Shown one piece after another: positions 45,456-53,660 of a DNA stretch of 64,000 bases (position 1 is its first letter; every line of letters starts with the position of its first letter). Under the pieces are notes generated by a model. The model ran no database searches. It worked only from the letters and a program-made list of their open reading frames with translations, and was not told the origin of the DNA. The translations under genes were made by a program, and so were the position numbers. The DNA lies in the NCBI RefSeq assembly GCF_030580675.1, contig NZ_JAUQUB010000001.1, positions 1,922,001 through 1,986,000 of the forward strand, read 5' to 3'. The stretch comes from Antiquaquibacter soli (GTDB lineage Bacteria; Actinomycetota; Actinomycetes; Actinomycetales; Microbacteriaceae).

Positions 45456-45752
45456 TCAGTTCAGCTGGAGGACGGCCCAGAGCACGATCGGCCCGCCGAC
45501 GACGAGGGCGATCGAGAGGTAGGCGACCGACCGCGTGGCGGGATCGACCATGAGCCGGACCGCACGGTAGATCGTGGAGACGGCAAGGACCAGGCCGACC
45601 GCGAAGAGCGCCGCCGAGACCACCAGGAAGGGCAGCTCCGCCGGCAGGAACTCGAGCAGCACGATCGAGAGCAGGAGCGCGCCCTCGGCGAGCGCCGCAA
45701 GCAGGAACTGCCGCGTGGTCGCGGCTCCGGGTGCGGGCGGAGTGGGGCTCAT
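45456..45752 (-). CDS. Small three-helix membrane protein
   Basis: A 98-residue protein with three predicted helices (about 15-35, 40-62, 72-95). No family is recognised. Its ATG lies only 14 bases from the start of the divergent gamma-carbonic anhydrase gene. CACAAT on minus (45764-45759) is six bases upstream, so a leaderless transcript is likely. The promoter's -35 must lie inside the neighbouring coding sequence. Confidence 0.75.
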   Translation of the reverse strand: MSPTPPAPGAATTRQFLLAALAEGALLLSIVLLEFLPAELPFLVVSAALFAVGLVLAVSTIYRAVRLMVDPATRSVAYLSIALVVGGPIVLWAVLQLN

Positions 45753-45766
45753 GGTGTGATTGTGCC
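45753..45766. promoter_or_regulatory. 14-bp divergent core with overlapping -10 boxes
   Basis: Between two facing start codons lie only 14 bases, GGTGTGATTGTGCC. TGTGAT (45755-45760) and, on minus, CACAAT (45764-45759) are each six bases from a start codon and overlap by two bases. Both genes would then be leaderless and the two promoters mutually exclusive. Confidence 0.45.
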
Positions 45767-46285
45767 ATGGCCCTCCTCGTGCCGCTCGGCGGCTCCTCCC
45801 CCCTCGTGCCCGACTCCGCCTTCGTGGCCCCGACTGCGACGCTCGTCGGGGCGGTGACGCTCGGTCATCGCGCGAGTGTGTTCTACGGCGCGGTGCTGCG
45901 CGCGGACGTCGACTCGATCGACGTGGGCGAGGGCACGAACATCCAGGACAACGTCGTCATCCACTGCGATGCGGGAGTGCCGGCGCGACTCGGGGCGCGC
46001 ATCAGCGTCGGTCACGGCGCGATCCTCCACGGGTGCACCGTCGAGGACGACTGCCTCATCGGCATGGGCTCGACCGTGCTCAACGGCGCGATCATCGGAG
46101 CGGGATCGCTCGTCGCCGCCGGTGCGGTCGTGCTCGAGGGCACGGTCGTGCCGCCGGGGTCACTCGTCGCCGGAGTACCGGCGAAGGTGCGGCGCGAGCT
46201 CACCGCGGAGGAGCAGGCGGGCATCCGCGACAACGCGCAGCGCTACCTCGCGACCGCGGCCGCACACGCGGAGGCGACGCTCTAG
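45767..46285 (+). CDS. Gamma-class carbonic anhydrase-like protein
   Basis: A 172-residue left-handed beta-helix of hexapeptide repeats (residues 20-130). GTNIQDNVVIHCD and ISVGHGAILHGCTV carry the three zinc-ligand histidines of the PaaY/CaiE/gamma-CA group, followed by GMGSTVLNGA and AGVPAKVRREL. Catalysis of CO2 hydration is plausible but not certain. The start is preceded by no ribosome binding site. The stop overlaps the next minus-strand gene by four bases. Confidence 0.88.
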   Translation: MALLVPLGGSSPLVPDSAFVAPTATLVGAVTLGHRASVFYGAVLRADVDSIDVGEGTNIQDNVVIHCDAGVPARLGARISVGHGAILHGCTVEDDCLIGMGSTVLNGAIIGAGSLVAAGAVVLEGTVVPPGSLVAGVPAKVRRELTAEEQAGIRDNAQRYLATAAAHAEATL

Positions 46286-46572
46286 GATCTGGCCTGCACC
46301 GAGAGCACGATGACCGCGATCAAGGGCGCGAACGCCACGAGAATCGTGATGATCGCGAGCGGGCGCGAGTCGCCGCGCACGAGGTTGATCACGGCGATCA
46401 CGAGCGACGCGAGCACGAGCACGGCCGCGGCGATGAAGATCACCTGGTAAACCAGCGAGCCGGCGCCCGACCCGTCAAGCGCAGCGGAGACGCCGGTCGC
46501 GAAGGACCAGGCCATGAGGCCGACGCCGACCACGGCGGCGAGCAGGGGGATGACACCACGGCGTGCGTTCAT
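46282..46572 (-). CDS. Small membrane protein
   Basis: A 96-residue protein of three predicted helices (about 7-29, 40-63, 71-92) with an arginine-rich start. No family is recognised. On minus TACGGT (46584-46579) ends six bases before the ATG, so it is probably leaderless; a perfect palindrome covers that box. It is divergent from the gene at 46616. Confidence 0.72.
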   Translation of the reverse strand: MNARRGVIPLLAAVVGVGLMAWSFATGVSAALDGSGAGSLVYQVIFIAAAVLVLASLVIAVINLVRGDSRPLAIITILVAFAPLIAVIVLSVQARS

Positions 46573-46573
46573 G

Positions 46574-46591
46574 GCACCACCGTAGTGGTGC
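46574..46591. promoter_or_regulatory. Palindrome over a leaderless promoter
   Basis: GCACCAC (46574-46580), CGTA, and GTGGTGC (46585-46591) form a perfect 7-bp inverted repeat that covers the -10 and transcript start of the minus-strand membrane protein and lies 12 bases before the -10 (TAGAAT, 46603-46608) of the divergent plus-strand gene. It could be an operator for both. Confidence 0.4.
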
Positions 46592-46615
46592 GCGGGCATC
46601 CGTAGAATCCTCGGC

Positions 46616-46972
46616 ATGGACCCTGCGTGGATCGAGCACCGCCGCGGCGGCGACGGCGAACTCCTCGGATGGATGCGACCGGAGGGCGACGGCTTCGTGG
46701 TGATCGACCTCCTCGGCCGCGATCGGACCGACGCCGTCGACTGGCTCACCGCCGAGGAGACGCTCGACTCGATCGGCATCGGCTACCTCGCCGACCTGTA
46801 CGAGCTTCGCCTCGACTCGGGTGAGTGGCTTCGCGTGCGCCTCGCCGAGGTCTCACCGACGCGCATCGTCGCCAAGCAGGACGACTTCGGTGCGGTGGGC
46901 ATCCCCCAGGTCTACTTCCCGCTGCCGTTCCCGATGCCCGAGACGCTGCGGCCGCTGACCCCGCTCGCCTAA
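46616..46972 (+). CDS. Conserved hypothetical protein
   Basis: A 118-residue soluble, apparently mostly beta protein with GYLADLYELRLDSGEWLRVR as its most distinctive stretch; related to a common actinobacterial hypothetical family by look only. TAGAAT ends seven bases before ATG with no ribosome binding site, an exemplary leaderless start. It ends four bases into the following minus-strand gene. Confidence 0.75.
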   Translation: MDPAWIEHRRGGDGELLGWMRPEGDGFVVIDLLGRDRTDAVDWLTAEETLDSIGIGYLADLYELRLDSGEWLRVRLAEVSPTRIVAKQDDFGAVGIPQVYFPLPFPMPETLRPLTPLA

Positions 46973-47403
46973 CGCGTCAGAACCACCACGAGGTTGATCA
47001 CGAAGATCAGCACGCCGATGGCTCCGAGGACGAACGGCCAATACCTCAGGGGGACGAAGAAGAACGTCGAGACGGGGTTGGTCCAGACCTGCTGACCGGT
47101 CTCCGGGTGCAGCACCGGGATGACGCGGTGGGTGCGCACCGCACCCGCCTCGTCTCGCACCGGCTCGGCGAGCTTCTCGTACATGACCGCGGGGCGGGGC
47201 TTGTCGATGTACGTGCCGACCACGAACCGAGTGAACACCCACAAGAGGGCCGCGCTCAGCACGAGGCCGATGCCCACGAACACTCCGTTGATCGGACCGC
47301 TCGACGCCACGAGCCCCGTCACACCGGCGATACCGAAGCCGAGCAGCACTCCGAGGCCGACGAACAGCAGGACGAGGGTTCCCCAGCGGGACCAAATAAT
47401 CAT
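46969..47403 (-). CDS. Four-helix membrane protein
   Basis: A 144-residue membrane protein: two N-terminal helices (about 5-60), a soluble loop (VMYEKLAEPVRDEAGAVRTH) and a pair of C-terminal elements including a helix at 118-142. No family is recognised. GATGGGGGC just before the ATG acts as the ribosome binding site. It is 40 bases downstream of ftsY, behind a short hairpin. Confidence 0.72.
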   Translation of the reverse strand: MIIWSRWGTLVLLFVGLGVLLGFGIAGVTGLVASSGPINGVFVGIGLVLSAALLWVFTRFVVGTYIDKPRPAVMYEKLAEPVRDEAGAVRTHRVIPVLHPETGQQVWTNPVSTFFFVPLRYWPFVLGAIGVLIFVINLVVVLTR

Positions 47404-47413
47404 GCCCCCATCT

Positions 47414-47433
47414 TGACACCCGTTTGGGGGTCA
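47414..47433 (-). terminator. Short hairpin after ftsY
   Basis: TGACACCC (47414-47421) and GGGGGTCA (47426-47433) pair with one mismatch around GTTT, 11 bases after the ftsY stop on minus. It may end the smc-ftsY transcript or weaken read-through into the next membrane-protein gene. There is no U-run. Confidence 0.4.
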
Positions 47434-47444
47434 CGACGCCAGAA

Positions 47445-48314
47445 TCAGCCGACGAGCCCCTGAACGAACACGTGCGGGGTGAACCCCGTGAGGTCTCCGA
47501 TTCCCTCGCCCTGGCCGACGAGCTTGATCGGGATGCCGGTCTTCTCCTGCACAGCGAGCACGAAGCCGCCCTTCGCCGAGCCGTCGAGCTTGGTGAGCAC
47601 GAGACCCGTCACACCGGCGTGCTCGATGAAGGCCTCCGCCTGAGCCAGTCCGTTCTGGCCCGTGGTCGCATCGAGAACGAGCAGCACTTCGGCGATCTCG
47701 GTCTGCTTCTCGATGACGCGGCGGATCTTCGAGAGCTCGTCCATGAGGCCGCTCTTGGTCTGGAGGCGCCCCGCCGTGTCGATGATCGCGATGTCGATGC
47801 CCTCGCGCTGAGCCCGTTCGACCGTCTGAAAGGCGACGGATGCGGGGTCCTGGCCCTGCTGCTGCGGTCGTACGATCTCGGCTCCGCCGCGCTCCGCCCA
47901 CGTCGCGAGCTGTTCGACGGCCGCAGCGCGGAAGGTGTCCGCCGCGCCGACCACGACCGAGCGACCGTAGCCGACGAGGAACCGCGCGAACTTGCCGATC
48001 GTCGTCGTCTTGCCGACGCCGTTCACGCCGACGACGAGCACGACGGCGGGGCGGGCGGTGAGGCGCAGCGTGGGGTCGAGCTTCGCGAGCCGCTCCTCGA
48101 GGCTCTCGCGGAGCATCCGCTTCAGGTCGGCGGGGTCGGTCGTGCGGTATTTTGCGACGTTCGCGCGCAGCTCCTCGACGACGGCGTCGGCGATGTCGGG
48201 GCCGAAGTCGGCCGCGAGGAGCGCGTCCTCGAGGTCCTCCCACGTCGACTCGTCGATCGTGGCCCGCGAGAACATGCCCTTGAGCGCTCCGGAGAGCGAC
48301 CAGCTCGGTGCCAT
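47445..48314 (-). CDS. ftsY: Signal recognition particle receptor FtsY
   Basis: The membrane-associated GTPase partner of Ffh. 289 residues, NG domain only, without the long acidic A domain of E. coli FtsY. GVNGVGKTTTIGKFA (P-loop), DTAGRLQTKSGLMDEL and TKLDGSAKGGFVL are the SRP GTPase motifs. The ATG shares a base with the smc stop (TGATG). Membrane binding must rest on the N-terminal helix (SLSGALKGMF). Confidence 0.96.
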   Translation of the reverse strand: MAPSWSLSGALKGMFSRATIDESTWEDLEDALLAADFGPDIADAVVEELRANVAKYRTTDPADLKRMLRESLEERLAKLDPTLRLTARPAVVLVVGVNGVGKTTTIGKFARFLVGYGRSVVVGAADTFRAAAVEQLATWAERGGAEIVRPQQQGQDPASVAFQTVERAQREGIDIAIIDTAGRLQTKSGLMDELSKIRRVIEKQTEIAEVLLVLDATTGQNGLAQAEAFIEHAGVTGLVLTKLDGSAKGGFVLAVQEKTGIPIKLVGQGEGIGDLTGFTPHVFVQGLVG

Positions 48315-51300
48315 CAGCTCGCCTCCCGCTTGCCGTCGCCCACGCGCTGCCCGACGACGGCGCTCACGCCGTCCTGACGCATCGAGACGCCGTAGAGCGC
48401 GTCGGCGATCTCCATCGTGCGCTTCTGGTGCGTGATGACGATGAGCTGGGACGACTCCCGCAAGTCCTCGAAGATCGTGAGGAGCCGGCCCAGGTTGGCG
48501 TCGTCGAGCGCTGCCTCGACCTCGTCCATGATGTAGAACGGGCTGGGGCGCGCCTTGAAGATCGCGATGAGCAGGGCGACCGCGGCGAGCGAGCGCTCCC
48601 CGCCCGAGAGCAGCGACAGCCGTTCGATCTTCTTGCCCGCCGGCTTCACCGTGACCTCGATGCCGGTCGTGAGCATGTTCTCCGGGTCGGTGAGGTGGAT
48701 GCTCCCCGTGCCGCCGGGGAAGAGGATCGGGAACACCCGGTTGAAGGCCGCCTTCGTGTCGTCGAACGCGCTCGAGAAGATGTCCTGCATCTTCTCGTCG
48801 AGCTCCTCGATGATCGTCAGCAGGTCCTTGCGGGTGTTCGTGAGGTCGGTGAGCTGCTCGGTGAGGAACTTGTGGCGCTGCTCGAGCGCGTCGAACTCCT
48901 CGAGGGCGAGCGGGTTGACGCGACCGAGCTGCGCGAGCTTGCGCTCGGCGGACGCCAGGCGCGCCTGCTGCTCGGCGCGGTTGAACGCCACCGGTTCGTC
49001 GGAGTCCGGCACCGGCACGGGCACCGCGGGGCCGTACTCGGCCACGAGCACGTCCTCGACGAGACCGAGCTCCTCCCCCGCGCGCTCCAGGAGCGTCGAC
49101 AGGTGCAGCTTCTTCTCATAGATCTGCATCTCGAGGCCGTGGACGTTCTCGCTGATCGCCGCCAGTCGCTCGCGGAGGGCCGTCTCCTCGCGGCGCAGCG
49201 CCGCGAGCTCCTCGTTCTGAGCGCTGCGCTCGGCCTCCGCGGCCGCGAGCTCCAGGCGCGCCTGCGAGACCGAGCGGTCGACGGCATCCAGCACCGCGGG
49301 CAGGGCGGCGATCACCTCGTTCGCGGCCGCGATCTGCCGCTGCCGGATGACGGCGAGTCGCGCCTGCTCCTCGGCGGCCTCCCGCTCGGCGACGAGCTGG
49401 GCGGCGAGCTGGTCGGCGCGCGCTCGCTCGGCGCGCACGCGCTCGCGAATGGTCTCCAGCTGGATGCGCAGCTCGAGCTCGGCGGCGCGCGCCGACTCGA
49501 CCTCGGCGAGCACCCCATCGCGAGCCGAGACATCCAGCATCGGGCGGGGCATCGCCTCGTACTCGTCGTGGGCGGCCTTAGCGCGCTCGACTTCCGCCTC
49601 GGCGTCGCGCACCGCCTCCGTCGTGGTCTCGAGCGACTGCGAGAGGCGCTCCCACTCCGCCTGGGCGGCCTCGAGCTGGATGCGGTACCGGCCGAGCTGC
49701 TCGGACTGGGCGGCGAGCTGGGCGTCGTACTCGCGCAGCGCCTCGAGGGCCGTCGCGGCATCCGTCTTCGCCGTCTCGAGGGCCCCGCGCTTCTCGGCGA
49801 GCGCGAAGCGGGTGCGCTCGATCTGGGTGGTCACGGTGGCGAGCTTGGCTGCTGCCGCGTCGCGCTCGGCGACGAGCTCCAGTCGGGAGCGCTTCGCGCC
49901 CGACCCGCCCCGCAGCACGTAGCGGGTGAGCACGTCGCCCTGCTTCGTCACGAAGGTCGCAGTCTCGGGTGCGCTCGACCACGCGGCCCGGGCGGCGGCG
50001 AGGTCGTCGGCGACGAGGACGGAGGCGAGGAGGCCGAGCACTCCCCCGGGTGCGGTCACGACGTCGGCGGCGGAGCGGATGCCCGGGGCGCTGAACCCCG
50101 GTGCGGCGGGAGCCGAGGCCTCCGCCACGACGACCTCGACGCGGCCGAAGTCCTTGTCGGCGGAGTGCGAGAGCGCGTCGAACGCGGCATCCTGCGTGTC
50201 GGCGAGCACGGCGTCGGCGAGCGAGCCGAGGGCCGCGGCGATGGCGGCCTCGAAGCCCGGCTCGATCTTGACGTGCTCGGCGACGAGACCGCGGATGCCC
50301 GAGAGCTTCGCACCGACGAGGGCGCTCGAGCCGTCCTTCTGGTCGACGGCGAGGGAGAGCGCCGAGCTGCGAGCGGCCAGGGCGTCGCGCTCGCGCTCGG
50401 CGGCGTGCAGATCGTCGCGGAGCTGCTCGATGTCGGCTTGGAGCCCAGCCACCACGGCCTCGGCAGCCTCGTACGCCGCGTCGAGCGAGCCGTCGCCCTC
50501 CGACGTCGTCGCAGCCTCGGCCTCGAGGGCCACGAACTCCGTGCGGGTCGAATCGCGCCGCTGCTCGGCGGCCTCCAGCGCGTTCTGCTGCCGCAGCAGC
50601 TCGCCGCGCGCGGCCGCGAGCGTCGAGCGAGCGACGTCGACGCGAGCGGCAAGGCCGGCGAGCTCGAGCTCGTGCTTCGAGACGAGCGCGCTCTGCGCCG
50701 AGATCTCCTCGTCGAGGGAGTCGAGGGACGCCTTCGCGGTCGCGGTCGCCGCCGCCGCCGTGCCGACCGCCTCCTCGGCGTCGGCGACGCCCGCGGCGAG
50801 CCGTTCGGCCTCGTCGAGGGCCTCCTGCACGCTCGCCTGGCTGATCGTCGATCCCACAGTGGGCCCCTCTGCCTGCTGGCTGAGCAGCGCGAGCCGCTGG
50901 TTGGCGAGCGTGAACAGGCTGCGCAGGCGCTCCTGGGCGCTCTCGAGTCCGAACGCGGTGCGGCGGGCGAGGTCGACGGCGTCGCCCACCTGCGCCTGCT
51001 CGAGTCGGCCCTCCCGGAGCTTCGCCTGGTCGAGCTGCTCCTGCAGCACGATGCGCTCGGTCTTGCGCTCCGACTCCGAGCGCGAGAAGTCGGTGATCTG
51101 CGCGCGCAGCTCGACCACCTCGTCCGCGAGGAGCCGGGCGCGGGCATCCCGCACGATGGAGGCGATGGATGCGGCCTCCTTGGCGATCTCGGCCTGCTGG
51201 CCGAGCGGCTTGAGCTGGCGGCGGATCTCGCCCGCGAGATCGCTCAACCGCGTGAGGTTGGCCTGCATCGCGTCGAGCTTGCGGAGGGTCTTCTCCTTGC

Positions 51301-51817
51301 GGCGGCGGTGCTTGAGGATGCCCGCCGCCTCCTCGATGAACCCGCGGCGGTCCTCGGGGGTCGCGTGCAGCACGGCGTCGAGCTGCCCCTGGCCGACGAT
51401 GACGTGCATCTCACGGCCGAGGCCGGAGTCGCTCAGCAGCTCCTGGACGTCAAGGAGACGGCACTGCTCGCCGTTGATCGCGTACTCGCTGCCGCCGTTG
51501 CGGAACAGCGTGCGGCTGATCGTCACCTCGGAGTACTCGATCGGCAGCGCGCCGTCGGCGTTGTCGATGGTGAGGATGACCTCGGCGCGGCCGAGCGGGC
51601 CCTTCGTCGCGGTGCCCGCGAAGATGACGTCCTCCATCTTGCCGCCGCGGAGCGTTTTCGCGCCCTGCTCGCCCATGACCCAGGCCAGGGCATCCACGAC
51701 ATTGGACTTGCCCGAGCCGTTCGGCCCGACGACGCACGTCACACCCGGTTCGAACGCGAAGGTCGTCGGCTGTGCGAAGGACTTGAACCCCTTGAGGGTC
51801 AGGCTCTTCAGATACAC
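48314..51817 (-). CDS. smc: Chromosome segregation protein SMC
   Basis: Condensin ATPase of 1167 residues that compacts and segregates the chromosome. Order: N-terminal ATPase half with GPNGSGKSNVVDALAWVMGE, a coiled-coil arm, the hinge near residues 500-640, the returning coiled coil, and the C-terminal half with LSGGERSLAAVALL (signature) and FYIMDEVEAALDD (Walker B). The GTG start has GAAGGG upstream. The gene is usually next to rnc-mutM; here four other genes lie between. Confidence 0.97.
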   Translation of the reverse strand: MYLKSLTLKGFKSFAQPTTFAFEPGVTCVVGPNGSGKSNVVDALAWVMGEQGAKTLRGGKMEDVIFAGTATKGPLGRAEVILTIDNADGALPIEYSEVTISRTLFRNGGSEYAINGEQCRLLDVQELLSDSGLGREMHVIVGQGQLDAVLHATPEDRRGFIEEAAGILKHRRRKEKTLRKLDAMQANLTRLSDLAGEIRRQLKPLGQQAEIAKEAASIASIVRDARARLLADEVVELRAQITDFSRSESERKTERIVLQEQLDQAKLREGRLEQAQVGDAVDLARRTAFGLESAQERLRSLFTLANQRLALLSQQAEGPTVGSTISQASVQEALDEAERLAAGVADAEEAVGTAAAATATAKASLDSLDEEISAQSALVSKHELELAGLAARVDVARSTLAAARGELLRQQNALEAAEQRRDSTRTEFVALEAEAATTSEGDGSLDAAYEAAEAVVAGLQADIEQLRDDLHAAERERDALAARSSALSLAVDQKDGSSALVGAKLSGIRGLVAEHVKIEPGFEAAIAAALGSLADAVLADTQDAAFDALSHSADKDFGRVEVVVAEASAPAAPGFSAPGIRSAADVVTAPGGVLGLLASVLVADDLAAARAAWSSAPETATFVTKQGDVLTRYVLRGGSGAKRSRLELVAERDAAAAKLATVTTQIERTRFALAEKRGALETAKTDAATALEALREYDAQLAAQSEQLGRYRIQLEAAQAEWERLSQSLETTTEAVRDAEAEVERAKAAHDEYEAMPRPMLDVSARDGVLAEVESARAAELELRIQLETIRERVRAERARADQLAAQLVAEREAAEEQARLAVIRQRQIAAANEVIAALPAVLDAVDRSVSQARLELAAAEAERSAQNEELAALRREETALRERLAAISENVHGLEMQIYEKKLHLSTLLERAGEELGLVEDVLVAEYGPAVPVPVPDSDEPVAFNRAEQQARLASAERKLAQLGRVNPLALEEFDALEQRHKFLTEQLTDLTNTRKDLLTIIEELDEKMQDIFSSAFDDTKAAFNRVFPILFPGGTGSIHLTDPENMLTTGIEVTVKPAGKKIERLSLLSGGERSLAAVALLIAIFKARPSPFYIMDEVEAALDDANLGRLLTIFEDLRESSQLIVITHQKRTMEIADALYGVSMRQDGVSAVVGQRVGDGKREAS

Positions 51818-51890
51818 AGGCGGCCCTTCAGGTCGGAAGCGAGCGGATAGTCAACGGTACTAGATCGTGACCTGCGCGGCGGGGCCGGCG

Positions 51891-51903
51891 TTGTAGCCTA
51901 CAA
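51891..51903. promoter_or_regulatory. Palindrome between smc and GNAT genes
   Basis: TTGTAG-C-CTACAA is a perfect 6-base-arm palindrome in the 111-base divergent gap. TAGCCT within it could be a -10 for the plus-strand GNAT gene, with a start near 51906. It may be an operator or simply a promoter with symmetry. Confidence 0.3.
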
Positions 51904-51928
51904 GGCTGCCGACACCCAGGAGGACGCC

Positions 51929-52984
51929 GTGCTCATCGACGAGCTGCCCATCCCCGTCGCGCTCGACGCGCCCGGGGGCGCCGAATTCGCCCGCGCCGTC
52001 GAGATCGGCAATGCCGTCGAGGCGATCGCCTACGGCACCGCCGACATCGCCTACCGCCCCGAGGAGGAGCTGCCGCACTGGCGCGACCGGCACTCGCCTC
52101 ACCGCCTGCTGCTCGCCCGCGTCGACGGCGAGATCGTCGGTCGGGCGTCGTACGAGACGAAGGCCGCGGAGGACACCGATACGGCGTGGATCGGCGTGAA
52201 CGTGCTGCCGGAGTTCGAGGGCCGCGGTATCGGGCGCGCCCTCGCCGACGCGGTGGAGGAGCTCGCGGCATCCGAGGGTCGCACGAAGCTGCTCGCCTAC
52301 ACGGGCACCACCGAGAAAGGCGGGGAGCGGCTGGCCTCGCCCACCGGGTTCGGCTCGGTGCCGCGGGATGCTCGTGCCACGCGATTCCTCCTCGCGCGCG
52401 GATACTCTCTCGAACAGGTGGAGCGGGTGAGCCGACTGGGCCTGCCCGTGGACGGCCTCGACGCCCTCGTCGCCGACGCCAGTGCCGCGAGCGGGCCGGA
52501 CTACCGCGTCGTCACGTGGATCGGCGGCACGCCCGAGCGCTGGCGGTCCGACCTCGCGCTGCTCGGCACGCGGATGAGCACGGATGCCCCGAGCGCGGGC
52601 CTCGAGGAGCCCGAGGACGTGTGGACCGTCGAGCGTATCGTCGAAGCGGACGAGCGGGACCTCGCGAGCCCTCGTACCCGACTCACGGCGGCCGTCGAGC
52701 ACGTGCCGACGGGTCGGCTCGTCGGCTTCTCCGTGCTCTCCGTGCCCGCCCAGAGGGAGCGCTGCGTAGACCAGTACGCGACACTCGTGCTCCGCGAGCA
52801 CCGCGGCCACCGGCTCGGGATGCTCCTCAAGGTGGCGAACCTCGCCCACCTCGAACGGGAGCGGCCGGGGCATCCGTCGGTCCTCACGTTCAACGCGGAG
52901 GAGAACCGGCCCATGCTCGATGTCAACGAGGCGGTCGGATTCGTGCCGATCGCGCACGAGGGGGCGTGGCGGAAGGACCTCTAG
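51929..52984 (+). CDS. Double GNAT-domain acetyltransferase
   Basis: A 351-residue protein with two GNAT folds: the first ends about residue 165 and has the acetyl-CoA loop VLPEFEGRGIGRALAD; the second (about 190-351) has LREHRGHRLGMLLK. Two-domain GNATs include mycothiol synthase MshD, but the match here is not close enough to say so. AGGAGG stands before the GTG. The substrate is unknown. Confidence 0.82.
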   Translation: MLIDELPIPVALDAPGGAEFARAVEIGNAVEAIAYGTADIAYRPEEELPHWRDRHSPHRLLLARVDGEIVGRASYETKAAEDTDTAWIGVNVLPEFEGRGIGRALADAVEELAASEGRTKLLAYTGTTEKGGERLASPTGFGSVPRDARATRFLLARGYSLEQVERVSRLGLPVDGLDALVADASAASGPDYRVVTWIGGTPERWRSDLALLGTRMSTDAPSAGLEEPEDVWTVERIVEADERDLASPRTRLTAAVEHVPTGRLVGFSVLSVPAQRERCVDQYATLVLREHRGHRLGMLLKVANLAHLERERPGHPSVLTFNAEENRPMLDVNEAVGFVPIAHEGAWRKDL

Positions 52985-52993
52985 GTCACTTTC

Positions 52994-53007
52994 TGTACAA
53001 GTGTCCA
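52994..53007. promoter_or_regulatory. Likely TetR operator/promoter
   Basis: TGTACA-AG-TGTCCA is an imperfect inverted repeat (one mismatch), inside a wider repeat GGTCACTT/AAGTGTCC. TGTACA also serves as -35 box, 17 bases before TACCAT (53017-53022), and the TetR start codon comes six bases after that. Binding would block transcription of tetR and the adh gene behind it. Confidence 0.55.
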
Positions 53008-53028
53008 GCAGAGGCGTACCATCATCCT

Positions 53029-53634
53029 GTGAGCGACGCGGCGAGTACCAATGCATCAATCCGCCGCACCATCGGGGCCACCGGAGATCCGCGCGTCGCA
53101 CGCACCCGCTCAGCCATCGCTGCGGCAGTGCACGCGTTGAGCGATCGCGGCGAGCCGATCACCGTCGCGTCGATCATCCGCGAGGCGGGCATCAGCCGCG
53201 CGAGCTTCTACTCTCACTACGCCAGCCTCGACATGCTCGCTGACACAATGCGTCGCGACGCCTTCGTGACCATCAGCGACATCTACGCTCACGATCCACG
53301 CGACCGCGCCGACGCCATGTGGACCTCACACGAACTCCTCGTCGCGCACTACGCAGAGAATCGCGCGCTGTACTCCGCAGTCGCCGCTCTCCCCGTGTCC
53401 AAAGACGGCTACCTCGCCGGCGTGCGCTCGATGGCGGCGCTCATCGAAGAAGCTCTCGACACTCACCCGAACCGCCCCGCGGACCTCCAGCCTGAAGCGA
53501 CCGCGCGCTACATCGCCGGTGCCGCTCATGGCCTCCTGGATGCCTGGATCACCGACGAGGTCACTCTCAACGAACAGGAGCTGGTCGAACACCTCACCCG
53601 ACTCCTGCCGTCGTGGTTCAGCGGACTTCGCTGA
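53029..53634 (+). CDS. TetR family transcriptional regulator
   Basis: A 201-residue regulator. The helix-turn-helix lies near residues 25-70 (ITVASIIREAGISRASFYSH); the C-terminal part matches the TetR_C style bundle. GTG 53029 is chosen because the likely -10 TACCAT ends six bases before it (leaderless). adh follows after 26 bases on the same strand, so this is probably a self-regulated tetR-adh unit that senses an alcohol or aldehyde. Confidence 0.87.
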   Translation: MSDAASTNASIRRTIGATGDPRVARTRSAIAAAVHALSDRGEPITVASIIREAGISRASFYSHYASLDMLADTMRRDAFVTISDIYAHDPRDRADAMWTSHELLVAHYAENRALYSAVAALPVSKDGYLAGVRSMAALIEEALDTHPNRPADLQPEATARYIAGAAHGLLDAWITDEVTLNEQELVEHLTRLLPSWFSGLR

Positions 53635-53660
53635 TACCTACCCGAAGGAAAGGAACACCC

